NCBI RefSeq assembly: GCF_000964005.1
Contig: NZ_JXYP01000010.1
Coordinates: forward strand, 1 to 64,000
Length of the DNA stretch: 64,000 nt
Origin: Williamsia herbipolensis
GTDB lineage: Bacteria; Actinomycetota; Actinomycetes; Mycobacteriales; Mycobacteriaceae
Direction: 5' to 3'
Shown: in pieces, positions 1 to 9,884 of the stretch
Layout: each line of letters begins with the position of its first letter
Position numbering within the stretch: the stretch's first letter is position 1
Made by a program: the position numbers and the translations under genes
Notes under the pieces: generated by a model
Database searches by the model: none
What the model saw: only the letters and a program-made list of their open reading frames with translations
Told to the model about the DNA's origin: nothing

Positions 1-139
1 TCAGGCCCATTCGATCAGCGATCGATCGGATCAGCACGGTTCCCGCATGCCCAATCACGCCACGCCCACCAGATGTGACCGACAAGCCCGATGACCACGA
101 TGTACTCTTCACCTACGGAGTGCCTTCCAGTTCGGAAAA

Positions 140-1987
140 ATGTTGACTTCAGCAATCACCATTATCCCTGCTGGACAGGCACTTCCGTCATTTCACACGC
201 CGAACGACCTCAACTCTCGTGAACAATCCGGGTTAGAAACGACACCTGAGGTTGCGGTTGCGCGACGTCCGTTCCCGAACAGAGTCGGTGGGAAGGGCAC
301 GTTTGTCTACAAGATGGTGACGACGACCGACCACAAGGTCCTCGGCGTGATGTACATCGTGGCGTGTTTTGGGTTCTTTCTGATCGGCGGGCTGATGGCG
401 TTGCTGATGCGCGGGGAACTCGCGGCTCCCGGTATGCAGTTCCTGTCCAATGAGCAGTACAACCAGCTGTTCACCATGCACGGGACAGTCATGCTGTTGA
501 TGTACGCGACGCCGATCGTCATCGGGTTCGCAAACTTGGTGCTGCCACTGCAGATCGGGGCTCCCGATGTGGCATTCCCTCGCCTCAATGCATTCAGTTT
601 CTGGTTGTTCTTATTCGGATCGACAGTGACGATCGCGGGGTTCGTCACCCCTGGTGGTGCCGCGGATTTCGGGTGGACTGCCTATTCCCCCCTCAATGAC
701 GGGATCTACTCGCCGGGGGCAGGCGCCGACATGTGGTTCATGGGTCTAGTCGTCTCGGGTCTGGGCACCATCTTGGGCGCGGTCAACATGGTTACCACCG
801 TGGTCTGTCTGCGGGCGCCCGGAATGACGATGTTCCGTATGCCCATTTTCACCTGGAACATCTTGGTGACCAGCATTCTGATCTTGCTCGCGTTCCCGCT
901 GCTGACCGCCGCGCTGCTCGGTGCCGAAGTCGACCGGCAGTTCGGCGCGCACCTATTCGATCCCGCCAACGGTGGTGTGATCTTGTGGCAGCACATGTTT
1001 TGGTTCTTCGGTCACCCGGAGGTCTACATCATCGCCCTACCATTTTTCGGGATCGTCTCGGAAATCTTTCCGGTGTTTTCACGTAAACCAATATTCGGTT
1101 ATTCAGGATTGATCTACGCGACCCTGGCAATCGCAGCACTGTCAGTGGCAGTGTGGGCGCACCACATGTACGCCACCGGTGCAGTACTTCTACCATTTTT
1201 CTCGTTCATGACTTTTTTGATAGCCATTCCCACCGGCGTGAAGTTTTTCAACTGGATAGCCACGATGTGGAAAGGGCATATGACATTCGAAACGCCGATG
1301 CTGTTCTCCATCGGGTTCCTGGTGACATTCATCTTCGGCGGCCTGACCGGCGTTCTCCTCGCCAGCCCACCGCTGGACTTCCAGCTGTCCGATAGCTACT
1401 TCGTCGTCGCGCACTTTCACTACGTGCTGTTCGGTACCATCGTGTTCGCCACCTACGCGGGAATCTATTTCTGGTTTCCTAAAATGGTTGGCCGCATGCT
1501 CGACGAAAAACTCGGCAAGGTCCATTTCTGGCTGACCTTCATTGGCTTTCACACGACATTTCTGGTTCAGCATTGGCTGGGAAATCAGGGTATGCCACGC
1601 CGGTACGCCGACTACTTGCCGTCCGACGGATTCACCGTGCTGAACATGGTGTCCACCGCCGGAGCGTTTGTTCTCGGGGTCTCGGTCATTCCGTTCTTGT
1701 GGAACGTCTTTCGCAGCTACCGGTACGGCGAAGTCGTGACCGTCGACGATCCGTGGGGCTTTGGAAATTCACTCGAGTGGGCCACCAGCTGCCCGCCGCC
1801 GCGCCACAACTTCACCGAGCTACCGCGGATCCGTTCTGAACGGCCAGCGTTCGAGCTGCACTACCCGCACATGATCGAGCGTATGCACGCAGAAGCCCAC
1901 GCTGGGCGAACGAGCAAAAAGGCAGAAATCGCGCGCCGCGACCCCTTGACTGTCGGGTCGCACGAAGCCTCGACCGACCGAGACTGA
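140..1987 (+). CDS. ctaD: Cytochrome c oxidase subunit I (copy 1)
   Basis: Catalytic subunit of an aa3-type terminal oxidase in the cytoplasmic membrane; it reduces O2 to water and pumps protons. The heme-copper ligand motifs are visible: HGTVM (about residue 114), HPEVYI (about 291), the HH pair (about 340) and HFHYVLFG (about 427). About 12 hydrophobic segments and 615 residues fit the family. It is almost identical to the copy at 46024 from the RPFP motif onward, but its N terminus is about 28 residues longer and unrelated. No alternative ATG or GTG lies between this start and RPFP. No other oxidase subunit is adjacent, and the BlaI-type box that precedes copy 2 is absent in the 139 bases visible upstream. 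Confidence 0.95.
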   Translation: MLTSAITIIPAGQALPSFHTPNDLNSREQSGLETTPEVAVARRPFPNRVGGKGTFVYKMVTTTDHKVLGVMYIVACFGFFLIGGLMALLMRGELAAPGMQFLSNEQYNQLFTMHGTVMLLMYATPIVIGFANLVLPLQIGAPDVAFPRLNAFSFWLFLFGSTVTIAGFVTPGGAADFGWTAYSPLNDGIYSPGAGADMWFMGLVVSGLGTILGAVNMVTTVVCLRAPGMTMFRMPIFTWNILVTSILILLAFPLLTAALLGAEVDRQFGAHLFDPANGGVILWQHMFWFFGHPEVYIIALPFFGIVSEIFPVFSRKPIFGYSGLIYATLAIAALSVAVWAHHMYATGAVLLPFFSFMTFLIAIPTGVKFFNWIATMWKGHMTFETPMLFSIGFLVTFIFGGLTGVLLASPPLDFQLSDSYFVVAHFHYVLFGTIVFATYAGIYFWFPKMVGRMLDEKLGKVHFWLTFIGFHTTFLVQHWLGNQGMPRRYADYLPSDGFTVLNMVSTAGAFVLGVSVIPFLWNVFRSYRYGEVVTVDDPWGFGNSLEWATSCPPPRHNFTELPRIRSERPAFELHYPHMIERMHAEAHAGRTSKKAEIARRDPLTVGSHEASTDRD

Positions 1988-2100
1988 ACGGGACCAGTTC
2001 ACGTCACCGGTTGGGTGCCTGTAACAGCAGCAACTACCGGCCAGCGCGCGCCCCCAGCCGAACGCGGCGGGTCTAGAAGTGGGTGTGCGCGCAGGTGAGG

Positions 2101-2430
2101 TCAGGACTTAACGAGCCGTGCGATTGCCGCGGACGCTTCTTGCAGCTTTGTCTGCGCCTCATCGCCGCCCTGTGCCGCGGCGTCGAGCACACAGTGCTTG
2201 AGGTGGTCGTCGAGGAGTCCCAATGCGACGCCCTCGAGCGCTTTGGTGAGCGCCGAGATCTGGGTGAGGATGTCAATGCAGTAGGTGTCTTCGTCGATCA
2301 TGCGATGTACCCCCCGGGCCTGACCTTCGATCCGTTTCATCCGAGCGAGATAGCGCGATTTGTCGCCGATGTAACCGTGCGTTGGGTGGTTTGTGGTGCT
2401 GTCCGCCGGCGTAGGCCGTTTCGTGGGCAT
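2101..2430 (-). CDS. csoR: CsoR-type copper-sensing repressor
   Basis: Small all-helical DUF156-family repressor that binds Cu(I) and then releases DNA. The Cys-His-Cys ligand set is visible: Cys in YCIDI, then His and Cys in HLKHC. The predicted protein is 109 residues, with an N-terminal tail before the conserved RMKRIEGQ region. I chose the ATG at 2430 because an upstream extension would run into the ATPase gene, which ends at 2447 on the same strand 17 bases away; a weak AGGCGG precedes the ATG. It is probably cotranscribed with the ATPase from the operator near 4590, giving autoregulation. Cu(I) specificity is inferred from the ligand set. Confidence 0.88.
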   Translation of the reverse strand: MPTKRPTPADSTTNHPTHGYIGDKSRYLARMKRIEGQARGVHRMIDEDTYCIDILTQISALTKALEGVALGLLDDHLKHCVLDAAAQGGDEAQTKLQEASAAIARLVKS

Positions 2431-2446
2431 ATTGTTTCGCCGCCTG

Positions 2447-4573
2447 TCAGTGCGTAGGTGCGTCATGGTTGGTGTTGCTGCGGTCATCGGAGGTTTGTAT
2501 CGGTTTCGGGGCGAGGTCAAGACGGCGGAGGAGTTGAGCGTTGAGGGCAACGACAACTGTAGAGACCGACATGAGAATCGCCCCGACGCTCATGGGAAGA
2601 ACGAATCCGATGGGCGCAAGTATGCCTGCGGCCAGGGGCACTGAGATGAGGTTGTAGCCCGCAGCCCACCACAGGTTCTGCTTCATCTTCCGGTAGCTGG
2701 CGCGCGATAGCGTGATCACGGAGAGCACCGCGCGGGGGTCAGATGATGCCAGGACCACCCCCGCCGACCCGATCGCTACATCGGTGCCGGCCCCGATGGC
2801 GATGCCCACGTCGGCCTGGGCGAGAGCGGGTGCGTCGTTGACACCGTCTCCGACCATCGCCACGGTGCGATCCTCGGCCTGCAGTGCAGTGACTTTGGCT
2901 GCTTTGTCCTCGGGTCGGACGCCGGCGTAGACCCGGTCGATTCCGAGTTCGGCGCCCACCGAGTCGGCGACCGCCTGCGCATCGCCGGTGATCATGACCA
3001 CCTGTATGCCGATGCGGTGTAGGGCGTCAACGGCGTGGCGAGATTCTGGACGGATTTCGTCGGCCAACCGCAGCGCACCGATGACCTGGTGGTCGGCCAC
3101 CACGTGGAGGATGATCGCGCCTTCGGTACGCCAGTGGTCGGCGACGTCGAGTTCGGTGAGGTTGTGTTGGTCGAGTAGGTGTGGTCCACCGACGTGAACG
3201 GTGCGCCCGTCGACTGTGGCCGATACGCCGACCGCGGGGGAGGAGGAGAAGTCGCGAGCCGCAGAGACAGGCAATTCCTCGCTGCGCGCGGCGCGCACGA
3301 TGGCAGCGGCCAGGGGATGTTCGCTGTCTCCTTCGGCTGCGGCGGCGAGGGCGAGAACGTCGTGTTCAGTGAATCCAGCGGTGGGGTGTATCGCGGTGAC
3401 CGTGGGCTCGCCCTTGGTCAGGGTGCCCGTTTTGTCGAACAACACGGTGCCGACGGTTCGCATCGATTCCAGCGCGAGACGGTCTTTGACCAGCACACCG
3501 CCCCGGGCGGCGCGTTCAGTGGCGATAGAGACGACCAAGGGGATAGCCAGACCGAGCGCATGGGGGCAGGCGATCACCAACACGGTGATAGCGCGGGTGA
3601 CGGCATCGTCGGGTAGACCGATAGTTGTCCACACGACTGCCGTGACGGCCGCCGAGGTCAGGGCGAACCAGAACAGCCACCCCGCGGCGGTGTCGGCGAT
3701 GCGTTGCGCACGAGAGGACGATGCCTGGGCGTCGGTCACCAGCCGCTGGATCCCCGCCAGAGTGGTGTCGTCGCCGATGGCAGTCACGCGGACCCGAAGA
3801 CCCGAATCGGTCGCCACGGTGCCGGCCACGACGGGGTCGCCCTCGTTCCGGCGCACGGTCTTTGATTCGCCGGTGACCATCGACTCGTCCACACTCGCCG
3901 ACCCCTCGACGACCACACCATCAGCGGGTACCGAAGCTCCAGGACGCACGATGACCACGTCGTCGACCGCCAGCTCACTGGGGGACACGGTCACGATGTC
4001 TTCTCCCGCAACCTTTTCTGCCTCGTCGGGTAGCAGCGCGGCCAAGGAGTCCAGCGCGGAAGTCGTCTGAGCCAGCGACCGCATCTCGATCCAGTGGCCC
4101 AGCAGCATGATCACGACAAGAAGCGCCAACTCCCACCAGAAGTTCAGTTCGTGGTCGAGTAGACGCAACGTCGATCCCCACGAGGCGAACAACGCCACCG
4201 TGATCGCCAGGGCTATCAGCAACATCATGCCCGGCTTGCGCGAACGCACTTCGCTGACCGCACCGGTTAGAAATGGTCGACCACCCCACCCGTAGAGCAC
4301 GGTACCGATCACCGGCGAGACCCACCGCACCCACTCTGCATCGGGCAGTGCGTAGCCAGCCACGTCGGCGAACATGTCGTTGAAGGCCACCGTTGGGACA
4401 GCGAGCACCAACATTATCCAAAACAACCGGCGGAACTGCCCAACGTGATCACCGTGTCCGCTGTGTCCGCTGTGACCAGGCATTGTGTGATTGCCGCTGT
4501 GCTGCCCAGGGGAGTGTGCGGTGGCTGTCGCCGCAGGACCGTTCGCGCTGTGCTCATCGGAATGGATGCTCAT
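2447..4573 (-). CDS. copB: CopB-type copper/silver-exporting P-type ATPase
   Basis: P1B-type ATPase that exports Cu/Ag from the cytoplasm. It has a His-rich N-terminal segment (several HSGH/HGDH groups in the first 45 residues) instead of a Cys metal-binding domain, a CPH motif in the transport helix (about residue 335), the phosphorylation motif DKTGTLT (about 380) and the hinge GDGVNDAPAL. CPH is the signature of the CopB (P1B-3) group, as opposed to CPC in CopA. Predicted 708 residues. The ATG at 4573 is preferred over one 12 codons upstream because a G-tract operator lies at 4584-4603 and would fall inside the longer frame. csoR follows in the same transcript. Confidence 0.92.
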   Translation of the reverse strand: MSIHSDEHSANGPAATATAHSPGQHSGNHTMPGHSGHSGHGDHVGQFRRLFWIMLVLAVPTVAFNDMFADVAGYALPDAEWVRWVSPVIGTVLYGWGGRPFLTGAVSEVRSRKPGMMLLIALAITVALFASWGSTLRLLDHELNFWWELALLVVIMLLGHWIEMRSLAQTTSALDSLAALLPDEAEKVAGEDIVTVSPSELAVDDVVIVRPGASVPADGVVVEGSASVDESMVTGESKTVRRNEGDPVVAGTVATDSGLRVRVTAIGDDTTLAGIQRLVTDAQASSSRAQRIADTAAGWLFWFALTSAAVTAVVWTTIGLPDDAVTRAITVLVIACPHALGLAIPLVVSIATERAARGGVLVKDRLALESMRTVGTVLFDKTGTLTKGEPTVTAIHPTAGFTEHDVLALAAAAEGDSEHPLAAAIVRAARSEELPVSAARDFSSSPAVGVSATVDGRTVHVGGPHLLDQHNLTELDVADHWRTEGAIILHVVADHQVIGALRLADEIRPESRHAVDALHRIGIQVVMITGDAQAVADSVGAELGIDRVYAGVRPEDKAAKVTALQAEDRTVAMVGDGVNDAPALAQADVGIAIGAGTDVAIGSAGVVLASSDPRAVLSVITLSRASYRKMKQNLWWAAGYNLISVPLAAGILAPIGFVLPMSVGAILMSVSTVVVALNAQLLRRLDLAPKPIQTSDDRSNTNHDAPTH

Positions 4574-4583
4574 CCCCGTGACG

Positions 4584-4603
4584 GTATACCCCAAGGGGGT
4601 ATC
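4584..4603. promoter_or_regulatory. CsoR-type operator upstream of copB-csoR
   Basis: GTATACCCCAAGGGGGTATC is a near-perfect palindrome of the C-tract/G-tract type bound by CsoR-family repressors. It sits 10 bases upstream of the copB start. CsoR encoded at 2101-2430 is the obvious ligand, by inference. Confidence 0.75.
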
Positions 4604-4663
4604 ACGCAAGGTGGTCTGTTGCTTGGTCGGACCGGGGTTCGCGTAATCGTTCGCTCCTTGCCC

Positions 4664-4717
4664 TAGTACCCATAGGGGGTATACAGTTCGAGTTGTAGAT
4701 ACCTACTGGGGGTATCC
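4664..4717. promoter_or_regulatory. Two tandem CsoR-type operators upstream of copZ-copA
   Basis: Two G-tract half-palindromic sites lie about 14 bases apart: TAGTACCCATAGGGGGTATA (from 4664) and GATACCTACTGGGGGTATCC (4698-4717). They match the element in front of copB, and the second ends 18 bases before the chosen copZ start, so both divergent copper operons probably share one repressor. Confidence 0.7.
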
Positions 4718-4735
4718 AGAATGTGGAGGATGGCT

Positions 4736-4945
4736 ATGGCGACAGCTACGTACACCGTTACCGGAATGACGTGCGCACATTGCGAGATGTCGGTGCGTGA
4801 GGAGGTCGAGGAGCTTGCTGGTGTCGTCGGAGTAGAGGTGAATGCGGGTGACGGAACACTGGTGGTCACCTCCGCTGGGGAGATCGACGACGAGCTGGTC
4901 GTCGGTGCAGTCGCCGAGGCCGGTTATTCGGCCTCTCGGGCCTGA
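4736..4945 (+). CDS. copZ: Copper chaperone with heavy-metal-associated domain
   Basis: A 69-residue ferredoxin-like HMA domain with the metal motif GMTCAHC near residues 10-16. It would bind Cu(I) in the cytoplasm and hand it to the CopA ATPase encoded 120 bases downstream. In-frame ATGs exist at 4721 and 4730, but GGAGG at 4725-4729 lies six bases before the ATG at 4736, which fixes the start there. Downstream of two CsoR-type operators. Confidence 0.9.
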   Translation: MATATYTVTGMTCAHCEMSVREEVEELAGVVGVEVNAGDGTLVVTSAGEIDDELVVGAVAEAGYSASRA

Positions 4946-5065
4946 GTTCATTTCAGCGACGCGCTGTCACCGGCAGCGTTAAGACGCGGCGCTCAGCAAG
5001 CGCCACCGCCCTCGGTTGGGCGCACACGAACACTGCAAGTAACACAGGGTGAGAAGAGGTATCTG

Positions 5066-7336
5066 ATGACCACGTCTATCCCGGCCGCCGGCCAGGACAG
5101 TGTTGAACTCGAGATCGGGGGGATGACGTGTGCATCATGTGCGAACCGGATCGAGCGCAAACTCAACAAACTCGACGGCGTTGCGGCCACGGTCAATTAT
5201 GCGACCGAAAAAGCTAAGGTCAGTGCCCCGGCGGGCTACGACACGGCGATGCTGATCGCGAGCGTCGAGCAGGCCGGGTACACCGCAACCCTGCCAGCGG
5301 GAAAAAACTCGCAGCCCGGTGCCGACACTGCGGATCCTGACGCGCCCACCGACGATCATGAACTCCTCGCGCTTCGCCAACGTTTGATCGGCGCCGTGGT
5401 CCTATCTGTCCCGGTAATCGCTATGGCCATGATCCCGGTATTGCAGTTCACCTATTGGCAGTGGGCATCGCTCGCGTTGGCCAGCCCAGTGATCCTCTGG
5501 GGGGCGTGGCCCTTTCACCTCGCAGCGTGGACCAATCTGCGTCACGGCGCAGCGACAATGGACACCCTGATTTCGATGGGCACCCTCGCGGCATTCCTGT
5601 GGTCGCTGTATGCCCTGTTCTTCGGTACAGCAGGTATGACCGGAATGACGCACGCTTTTTCGTTCACACTGTCACCGTCCGACGGTGCATCGAACATCTA
5701 CCTCGAGGTCGGTTCAGGTGTCACCACATTCATCCTTGCCGGCCGCTATTTCGAGAAGCGATCCAAACGTCAGGCCGGCGCCGCACTGAGGGCCTTGCTC
5801 GAGATGGGCGCGAAAGAGGTCGCGGTGTTACGTGACGGAACCGAAACCAAGATCGCGATCGCCGACCTACATGTCGGCGACGAATTCGTCGTCCGACCGG
5901 GGGAGAAGATCGCTACAGACGGTGTGGCAACCGCGGGTACCTCAGCAGTTGATGCGTCAATGCTCACCGGTGAGTCCGTGCCCGTCGAAGTAGGTCCCGG
6001 CGACAGTGTCACCGGCGCCACCGTCAATGTCGGCGGGCGACTGCAGGTTCGAGCCACCCGAGTCGGCTCGGACACGCAACTTGCTCAGATGGCCCAGCTG
6101 GTCGAAGACGCCCAAACTGGTAAAGCCGACGTGCAGCGGCTCGCCGACCGGATCTCAGGAATCTTCGTTCCCGTCGTCATCGCCATCGCCCTGACAACAC
6201 TCGCGGCGTGGCTCGGCACCGGAGCCAGCGTTACCGCCGCCTTCACTGCCGCCGTCGCGGTACTGGTCATCGCCTGCCCCTGCGCGCTTGGGCTGGCCAC
6301 CCCCACAGCCCTACTCGTCGGCACCGGGCGTGGAGCGCAAATGGGTGTCCTCATCAAGGGACCCGAAGTCCTGGAATCCACTCGCGCCGTCGACACCATC
6401 GTTCTGGATAAAACCGGCACCGTCACCACCGGCACAATGACCCTGACCGACGTGGTCGCAGAACCCAACACCGAGCGCGTCGATCTCCTCCGTCTGGCCG
6501 GAGCACTCGAAAACGCGTCCGAGCACCCCGTTGCCCAAGCCATCGCTCGCGGTGCGACCGAGAATCTTGGCTCTCTTCCCACCCCGGACGACTTCGTCAA
6601 CATGGAAGGCAAAGGAGTGCGCGGCGTCGTCGAGGGCCACGCCGTCATCGTTGGCCGCGAATCGCTTCTCGCCGACTGGTCTCAATCTCTCAGCAGCAAC
6701 CTCACACAGGAAAAGCAGCGCGCCGAGAACGACGGCAAAACCGTTGTCGTAGTCGGATGGGACGGAGCCGCACGCGGGATCCTCATCGTCGCCGACACCG
6801 TCAAGTCGACAAGTTGCGAAGCAATTCGACAGTTCAAAAAACTTGGCCTCACACCGGTACTGCTCACCGGAGACAACTCAGCCGTTGCGCACAGAATTGC
6901 CGCCGAGGTCGGAATCGACACGGTTTACGCCGAGGTCATGCCCGAGGATAAAGTCGCCGTCATCACCGCGCTGCAAGCCGAGGGCAAAACCGTGGCCATG
7001 GTCGGCGACGGGGTCAACGACGCCGCCGCTCTCGCCCAAGCCGACCTGGGAATGGCAATGGGAAGCGGTGCCGACGTCGCCATCGAAGCCGCCGACATCA
7101 CACTGGTGCGCAGCGACTTACGTAGCGCGGCCGACGCCATTCGACTGTCCCGCACCACACTCAAGACAATCAAAACCAACCTGTTCTGGGCGTTCGCCTA
7201 CAACGTCGCCGCCATACCTGTTGCTACTCTCGGGTTCCTCAACCCGATGCTCGCCGGCGCAGCGATGGCACTCTCGAGCGTCTTCGTCGTCGCGAACAGC
7301 CTCCGGCTCCGAAATTTCCGCAGCGCAAGAGGGTGA
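5066..7336 (+). CDS. copA: Copper-exporting P-type ATPase
   Basis: P1B-1 ATPase that pumps Cu(I) out of the cytoplasm. It has one N-terminal HMA domain (GMTCASC near residues 19-25), the CPC motif in the transport helix (about 404), DKTGTVT (about 448), the SEHPVAQAI nucleotide-binding motif and [10 protein letters not shown]. 756 residues is typical. AAGAGG precedes the ATG by six bases. It follows copZ in the same direction and is probably cotranscribed under CsoR control. It differs in type from the CPH ATPase encoded divergently at 2447-4573, so the locus has both CopA and CopB exporters. Confidence 0.95.
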   Translation: MTTSIPAAGQDSVELEIGGMTCASCANRIERKLNKLDGVAATVNYATEKAKVSAPAGYDTAMLIASVEQAGYTATLPAGKNSQPGADTADPDAPTDDHELLALRQRLIGAVVLSVPVIAMAMIPVLQFTYWQWASLALASPVILWGAWPFHLAAWTNLRHGAATMDTLISMGTLAAFLWSLYALFFGTAGMTGMTHAFSFTLSPSDGASNIYLEVGSGVTTFILAGRYFEKRSKRQAGAALRALLEMGAKEVAVLRDGTETKIAIADLHVGDEFVVRPGEKIATDGVATAGTSAVDASMLTGESVPVEVGPGDSVTGATVNVGGRLQVRATRVGSDTQLAQMAQLVEDAQTGKADVQRLADRISGIFVPVVIAIALTTLAAWLGTGASVTAAFTAAVAVLVIACPCALGLATPTALLVGTGRGAQMGVLIKGPEVLESTRAVDTIVLDKTGTVTTGTMTLTDVVAEPNTERVDLLRLAGALENASEHPVAQAIARGATENLGSLPTPDDFVNMEGKGVRGVVEGHAVIVGRESLLADWSQSLSSNLTQEKQRAENDGKTVVVVGWDGAARGILIVADTVKSTSCEAIRQFKKLGLTPVLLTGDNSAVAHRIAAEVGIDTVYAEVMPEDKVAVITALQAEGKTVAMVGDGVNDAAALAQADLGMAMGSGADVAIEAADITLVRSDLRSAADAIRLSRTTLKTIKTNLFWAFAYNVAAIPVATLGFLNPMLAGAAMALSSVFVVANSLRLRNFRSARG

Positions 7337-7420
7337 GCTCGACGGAGTGACTTTCGCAGACGTGCAGCAAGCGGGTGGTGATGAATCGGCCGGGTCGGAG
7401 AACGGCTTCGAAAATGGTCG

Positions 7421-7454
7421 ACCCCTGCGGGGTTAAATTGACCCTCTTGAGGGT
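7421..7454 (+). terminator. Tandem hairpins downstream of copA
   Basis: Two short GC-rich hairpins, ACCCCTGCGGGGT and ACCCTCTTGAGGGT, lie about 90 bases after the copA stop. They are a candidate termination region, although no T run follows, as is common in high-GC actinobacteria. Confidence 0.4.
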
Positions 7455-7516
7455 GCGGAGTGTGCCAGGTACGGGGCGGGGGGAAGTTGTGGCGCCACAC
7501 CCCGGTCGATCAGAAT

Positions 7517-7560
7517 GCGCCTGTCGCTCAACGGATATCGCGCACAGCTTCCTCTGGGCT
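7517..7560 (+). other. tRNA-Arg-like 5' fragment in the copA to DUF4396 gap
   Basis: The 7337-7688 gap has no convincing gene. Inside it, GCGCCTGTCGCTCAACGGAT resembles the acceptor strand and D arm of a bacterial tRNA-Arg, and CTTCCTC could be read as an anticodon loop. The T arm and 3' acceptor strand do not pair properly. At most this is a degenerate or disrupted tRNA, possibly an old integration site given the recombinase remnant 1.2 kb downstream. Confidence 0.25.
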
Positions 7561-7688
7561 TCTTGAACGGGTCCCCAATGTCATCAGGTCATTTGATCGA
7601 GCACCCAGAGCGCTGTCGTACTGTCGCGCGCTATTCCTAATTGCCTGCCGCTGATCACCATTTTGACGGTTGCGGACCGCCATTTTCC

Positions 7689-8366
7689 TCAAGCGGGGGA
7701 GTTGAGGCGACTTCGCAGTCGACGAACGGCGGGGTAGCCCGTGACCACCCCAAGGACAATGCCAACTTGCATAAGCATCCAGAAGGTAGCGTCGGTGGCC
7801 GGTGGCATGGTCTCAGTGAAATGCAGCAACAACATCCAGCCACCCATTCCGAGGTCAAAAGCCAGCACGGTCAGGGCGGCGGCACCTATCGCAGCCGCAA
7901 CAGACCGCTGACGAATGCCATGGGCACCAACCGTCGGCGTGACGGCCGAACGCTCGTACACAGCGAGCATGGCCGTAGCCAGCAACGCTATGACGATGAT
8001 CATCACCCAGAGATCGATGCCGGCGATGGTGAGCCCGGAGGCGATAACTAGCGGCACTCCAATGACGTGCGCGGCGGCGGAGGCTGCACCGCCCGGCAGT
8101 CCTGCGGCCACACCACGGTTCGACTGCAAAGTCGCACTGGTGTTGGGGGTGACGCGGCCGTGACGGCGATAAGCGAGTAGGGCGAAGGGCCCAAGAAAGA
8201 GGCCGGAACCGATCCACACGAGCTCGGTGGCAACGGTGGGGTGGCGGTGTCCGCGGCGATAGATGTCGTCTGCCAGCACGGCCGATGAGATAAGAGCAAG
8301 GGTGAGGACCACCCAAGCCAGCGGGGTCATCCATGCGGGCAGGGCAGAACCCATGTTCATGTCCAT
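7689..8366 (-). CDS. DUF4396 family multi-pass membrane protein
   Basis: A 225-residue integral membrane protein with about six hydrophobic segments. Its C-terminal half carries the pattern I associate with DUF4396: a GGWMLLLHF segment, then MPPATDATFWMLMQ and a TGYP motif. No biochemical role is known to me. The ATG at 8366 is chosen over far-upstream starts because AAGAGG lies six bases before it and the membrane domain begins just after. A BlaI-type box lies about 110 bases upstream at 8478, which would make it a distant member of the regulon at 40-63 kb. Members of the family often occur near copper genes, as here. Confidence 0.75.
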   Translation of the reverse strand: MDMNMGSALPAWMTPLAWVVLTLALISSAVLADDIYRRGHRHPTVATELVWIGSGLFLGPFALLAYRRHGRVTPNTSATLQSNRGVAAGLPGGAASAAAHVIGVPLVIASGLTIAGIDLWVMIIVIALLATAMLAVYERSAVTPTVGAHGIRQRSVAAAIGAAALTVLAFDLGMGGWMLLLHFTETMPPATDATFWMLMQVGIVLGVVTGYPAVRRLRSRLNSPA

Positions 8367-8477
8367 GCTGAACCTCTTTCGTAAGGAGAACCTTGCGCGC
8401 CAACCTATGCAGTGGGGTGAGATTTTCCGCCGGATCATGCTTAATCGCCCGTCCACAAGGGGATCGTGGGCGCTACT

Positions 8478-8492
8478 ACTAAGTTCTATAGT
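8478..8492. promoter_or_regulatory. BlaI-type box upstream of the DUF4396 gene
   Basis: ACTAAGTTCTATAGT matches the ACTA(T/A/C)-N5-ATAGT palindrome found nine more times between 40 and 64 kb. It lies in the 395-base gap between the DUF4396 gene and the recombinase remnant. The rest of that gap holds a short GGCGCC tandem (near 8550) and nothing else I can support. Confidence 0.6.
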
Positions 8493-8761
8493 AGACGAAC
8501 TCCCGACCACCATGGCACCCGGCCCGATCAGCCAGATCCTGCCTCGGCGCCGGCGCCGGCGCCAGGCGTCGAAGTACGCCGCGCAGACGTACCGCTTGTC
8601 CAGCGGCAACATAGATGCGCGGTCACCGGTCCCGAACTCTGACCTATGACGCCCCGCAGGCCGGGCATGTCAATCATCGAGATGGCTCGACAGATGACCA
8701 CACCCAGGCGCGGTACTAAACCTTCGACGGCGACAGGCTGCGGTTTGAACCCGCCGCCTGA

Positions 8762-9343
8762 CCTCGTCACATGACGTCGAAGCTGCACGACTTCCGAAGA
8801 CTGTTCACGACAGACGCGGTGAACAACGGTCTTCCCCTGCACATCGCCGCATCGCTACTTGGTCACCTCAATCTCGAGACCACTCGCGGCTACACCGCCG
8901 TATTTCCCGAGCACCTCATCGCAGCGCACCAACACTTCATCGAACGACGCCGACAACTGCGCTCCAGTGCCGAGAACAGGCCAGCCGACCCCGACGAATG
9001 GGCCGAATTCGAACAGCACTTCCTTCTTCGACGCGTCGCACTCGGTGACTGCCACCGGCCGTACGGCACAGCATGCGTTCACGAACATGCCTGCAGCCGG
9101 TGCCGATTCCTGCGCGTTGATCCCGCCCAGATCGGCCGGATCACCGAAATGACCGACAACGCCGAGCAACGCCTCACCGAGGCCAAGGGCCATGCATGGC
9201 TCGGTGAAGTCGCCGCAATAGAAGAAAGCCTGACCCACCTACGCGCTCGGCATTCCGAGGCGCTCGAGCAAATCAACGCAAGCGGTGCCGCTGACACGTC
9301 GGCGGAACCGCGGCGCGGAGGCTCTAGCGGCGACTCGTGTTAG
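8762..9343 (+). pseudogene. Tyrosine recombinase, C-terminal remnant
   Basis: The reading frame encodes the C-terminal end of a phage-integrase-family recombinase: HDFRRLF (the H-x-x-R box), LLGHLNLETTRGY (second His box and nucleophile Tyr) and a downstream Cys-rich segment C-x-H-x-H-x-C-x-x-C like a zinc finger, then a coiled tail. The N-terminal core-binding domain and first catalytic Arg are missing, and an in-frame stop lies at 8759. The sequence just before that stop still reads like recombinase (GDRLRFEP), so the gene was broken and not simply short. The first ATG is at 8771. It may be a relic of how this region was acquired. Confidence 0.75.
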
Positions 9344-9783
9344 GCGGGTGTGCCGGTGCAGCAGACGCCGCCGCCGTTGGAGTCGTCGGCGAGCAGCTGG
9401 GGGCTGGTGCCGAAGGTGTTGGAGTCGGCGAGGACGGTGTAGACCTCCCACTTCTCCTGGGCGGGGCCGGTGACCCAGACTTTGTCCTGGGTGGCGAAGC
9501 AGCAGGTGGTGCCGATCTCCTCGTCGGTGAACAGGCCTTCGTCGGTGAGTCGGGCGATCTCGGCGTGCACGGTTGCGCTGGAGTCGACTTCGACGCCGAG
9601 GTGGTTGATGGTGCCGCCCTTGCCGGGGTTTTCCATCAGGACCAGCTTTAACGGGGGTTCGGTGACGGCGAAGTTGGCGTAGCCGGGCTTGAGCTTCGCG
9701 GGCTGGGTGTTGAACAGCTTTGAGTAGAACTCGACTGCCTGATCGAGATCGTCGACATTGAGGGCGAGCTGCATACGGGACAT
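9340..9783 (-). CDS. arsI: ArsI/CadI-type dioxygenase (organoarsenical C-As lyase or cadmium-induced protein)
   Basis: A vicinal-oxygen-chelate (glyoxalase/bleomycin-resistance) fold protein of 147 residues. The family cleaves the C-As bond of trivalent organoarsenicals with Fe(II); the mycobacterial relative is known as CadI. The vicinal Cys pair (TCCFATQDKVW) that binds arsenic or cadmium is present, with His in NHLGVEV as a probable iron ligand and a second CC near the C terminus. GGAGG lies eight bases before the ATG at 9783. It is divergent from arsR at 9885, and a shared inverted repeat lies between them. Substrate (MAs versus Cd) cannot be decided from sequence. Confidence 0.85.
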   Translation of the reverse strand: MSRMQLALNVDDLDQAVEFYSKLFNTQPAKLKPGYANFAVTEPPLKLVLMENPGKGGTINHLGVEVDSSATVHAEIARLTDEGLFTDEEIGTTCCFATQDKVWVTGPAQEKWEVYTVLADSNTFGTSPQLLADDSNGGGVCCTGTPA

Positions 9784-9804
9784 GATCAGAACCTCCACCT
9801 GTGA

Positions 9805-9861
9805 GACATACATCGAATTACTGTGCTGCTGTCAGGATGCCCGACCTATTCGATATATGTC
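9805..9861. promoter_or_regulatory. ArsR-type inverted repeat in the arsI-arsR divergent promoter
   Basis: GACATACATCGAAT (9805-9818) and ATTCGATATATGTC (9848-9861) are inverted copies of one 14-base element with a single mismatch, 29 bases apart. Each is placed to control one of the divergent genes, so a dimer of the ArsR encoded at 9885 could bind each copy. Confidence 0.65.
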
Positions 9862-9884
9862 AAGAGGCTTGGTAGGGTGGGGTC

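Noticed and set aside
3201-4070. 289-codon plus-strand frame
   Set aside because: It lies antisense to the copB ATPase and reads Ser/Thr/Ala-rich without motifs.
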